Positions 4,984-5,103 of a stretch of 5,103 bases of DNA are shown in pieces. A model generated the notes under the pieces. The model saw only the letters and a list, made by a program, of their open reading frames with translations, was not told where the DNA came from and ran no database searches. The stretch's first letter is position 1. Each line of letters begins with the position of its first letter. This DNA comes from Singulisphaera sp. GP187 (GTDB lineage: Bacteria; Pseudomonadota; Gammaproteobacteria; Burkholderiales; Burkholderiaceae_C): the NCBI GenBank assembly GCA_943327965.2, contig CALPYQ020000162.1, forward strand, positions 1 through 5,103, given 5' to 3'. The translations under genes and the position numbers were made by a program.

Positions 4984-5103
4984 TTAGGCAGCAACACCTT
5001 TGGCCACTTCTGCGTACTCTTCAATTTTATCGAAGTTCATGTACTTGTAGATCTGGCTTCCGTCTTTGTTAATTTCTGTCATGCTGGATTGGTACTCTTC
5101 AAC
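4984..5103 (-). CDS. C-terminal end of an unrecognised protein, runs off the right edge
   Basis: An open frame enters from the right edge and ends at TAA (4986-4984), giving 39 visible residues. They are rich in acidic, lysine and tyrosine residues, include the segments SSMTEINKDGSQIYKYMNFD and KIEEYAEVAKGVAA, and look amphipathic-helical and soluble, with no membrane segment. Coding is supported by the clean frame, the protein-like composition and the strong terminator placed 24 bases after the stop. I do not recognise the family. A C-terminal helix-loop-helix like this could belong to many cytosolic enzymes; a faint likeness to tails of the PEP mutase/isocitrate lyase superfamily is a guess only. 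Confidence 0.72.
   Translation of the reverse strand, partial: VEEYQSSMTEINKDGSQIYKYMNFDKIEEYAEVAKGVAA

Noticed and set aside
1..5103. CRISPR array, insertion sequence, tRNA or rRNA
   Set aside because: I saw no regularly spaced repeats, transposase-like protein, terminal inverted repeats, tRNA-like cloverleaf or rRNA sequence; almost all the window is explained by housekeeping and metabolic genes.

Overview
This is a 5.1 kb stretch of ordinary bacterial chromosome, most likely from a betaproteobacterium of the order Burkholderiales and probably a Comamonadaceae-like freshwater lineage. That placement is inferred from three things: the DUF3579 gene, which I associate with betaproteobacteria; its position beside argD and argF; and the detailed likeness of MurJ and S20 to Burkholderiales proteins. 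Base composition looks moderate rather than very GC-rich. No 16S rRNA or other definitive marker is present.

Layout from left to right. (1) Bases 1-533, minus strand: the 5' part of murJ, the lipid II flippase, with a GTG start and running off the left edge. (2) Bases 534-648: a divergent intergenic region holding an extended -10 promoter for rpsT. (3) Bases 649-945, plus: rpsT (ribosomal protein S20), followed by a 14-bp palindrome over the stop codon and a bidirectional intrinsic terminator at 1021-1046. (4) Bases 1070-1387, minus: a DUF3579 protein whose 3' end shares that terminator. (5) Bases 1388-1553: a divergent regulatory region with back-to-back promoter candidates, a perfect 12-bp palindrome between them, a short GC hairpin and a strong Shine-Dalgarno sequence. 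(6) Bases 1554-3691, plus: argD and argF, overlapping by one base and clearly one translationally coupled unit. (7) Bases 3688-4887, minus: a group A FAD-dependent monooxygenase whose stop codon interlocks with that of argF. (8) Bases 4926-4960: an intrinsic terminator for leftward transcription. (9) Bases 4984-5103, minus: the last 39 codons of a protein I do not recognise.

Functionally, argD and argF catalyse consecutive parts of ornithine/arginine synthesis: ArgD makes N-acetylornithine, a deacetylation step encoded elsewhere gives ornithine, and ArgF carbamoylates it to citrulline. MurJ (cell wall) and S20 (ribosome) are housekeeping genes that merely adjoin the cluster. The monooxygenase points to hydroxylation of an aromatic or similar small molecule, with unknown substrate.

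I found no mobile element, CRISPR array, tRNA or rRNA, and no convincing new biological system. The points most worth a second look are the palindrome between the divergent DUF3579/argD promoters, the apparent lack of a leader on murJ, the convergent argF/monooxygenase overlap without a terminator, and the uncharacterised DUF3579 protein itself.
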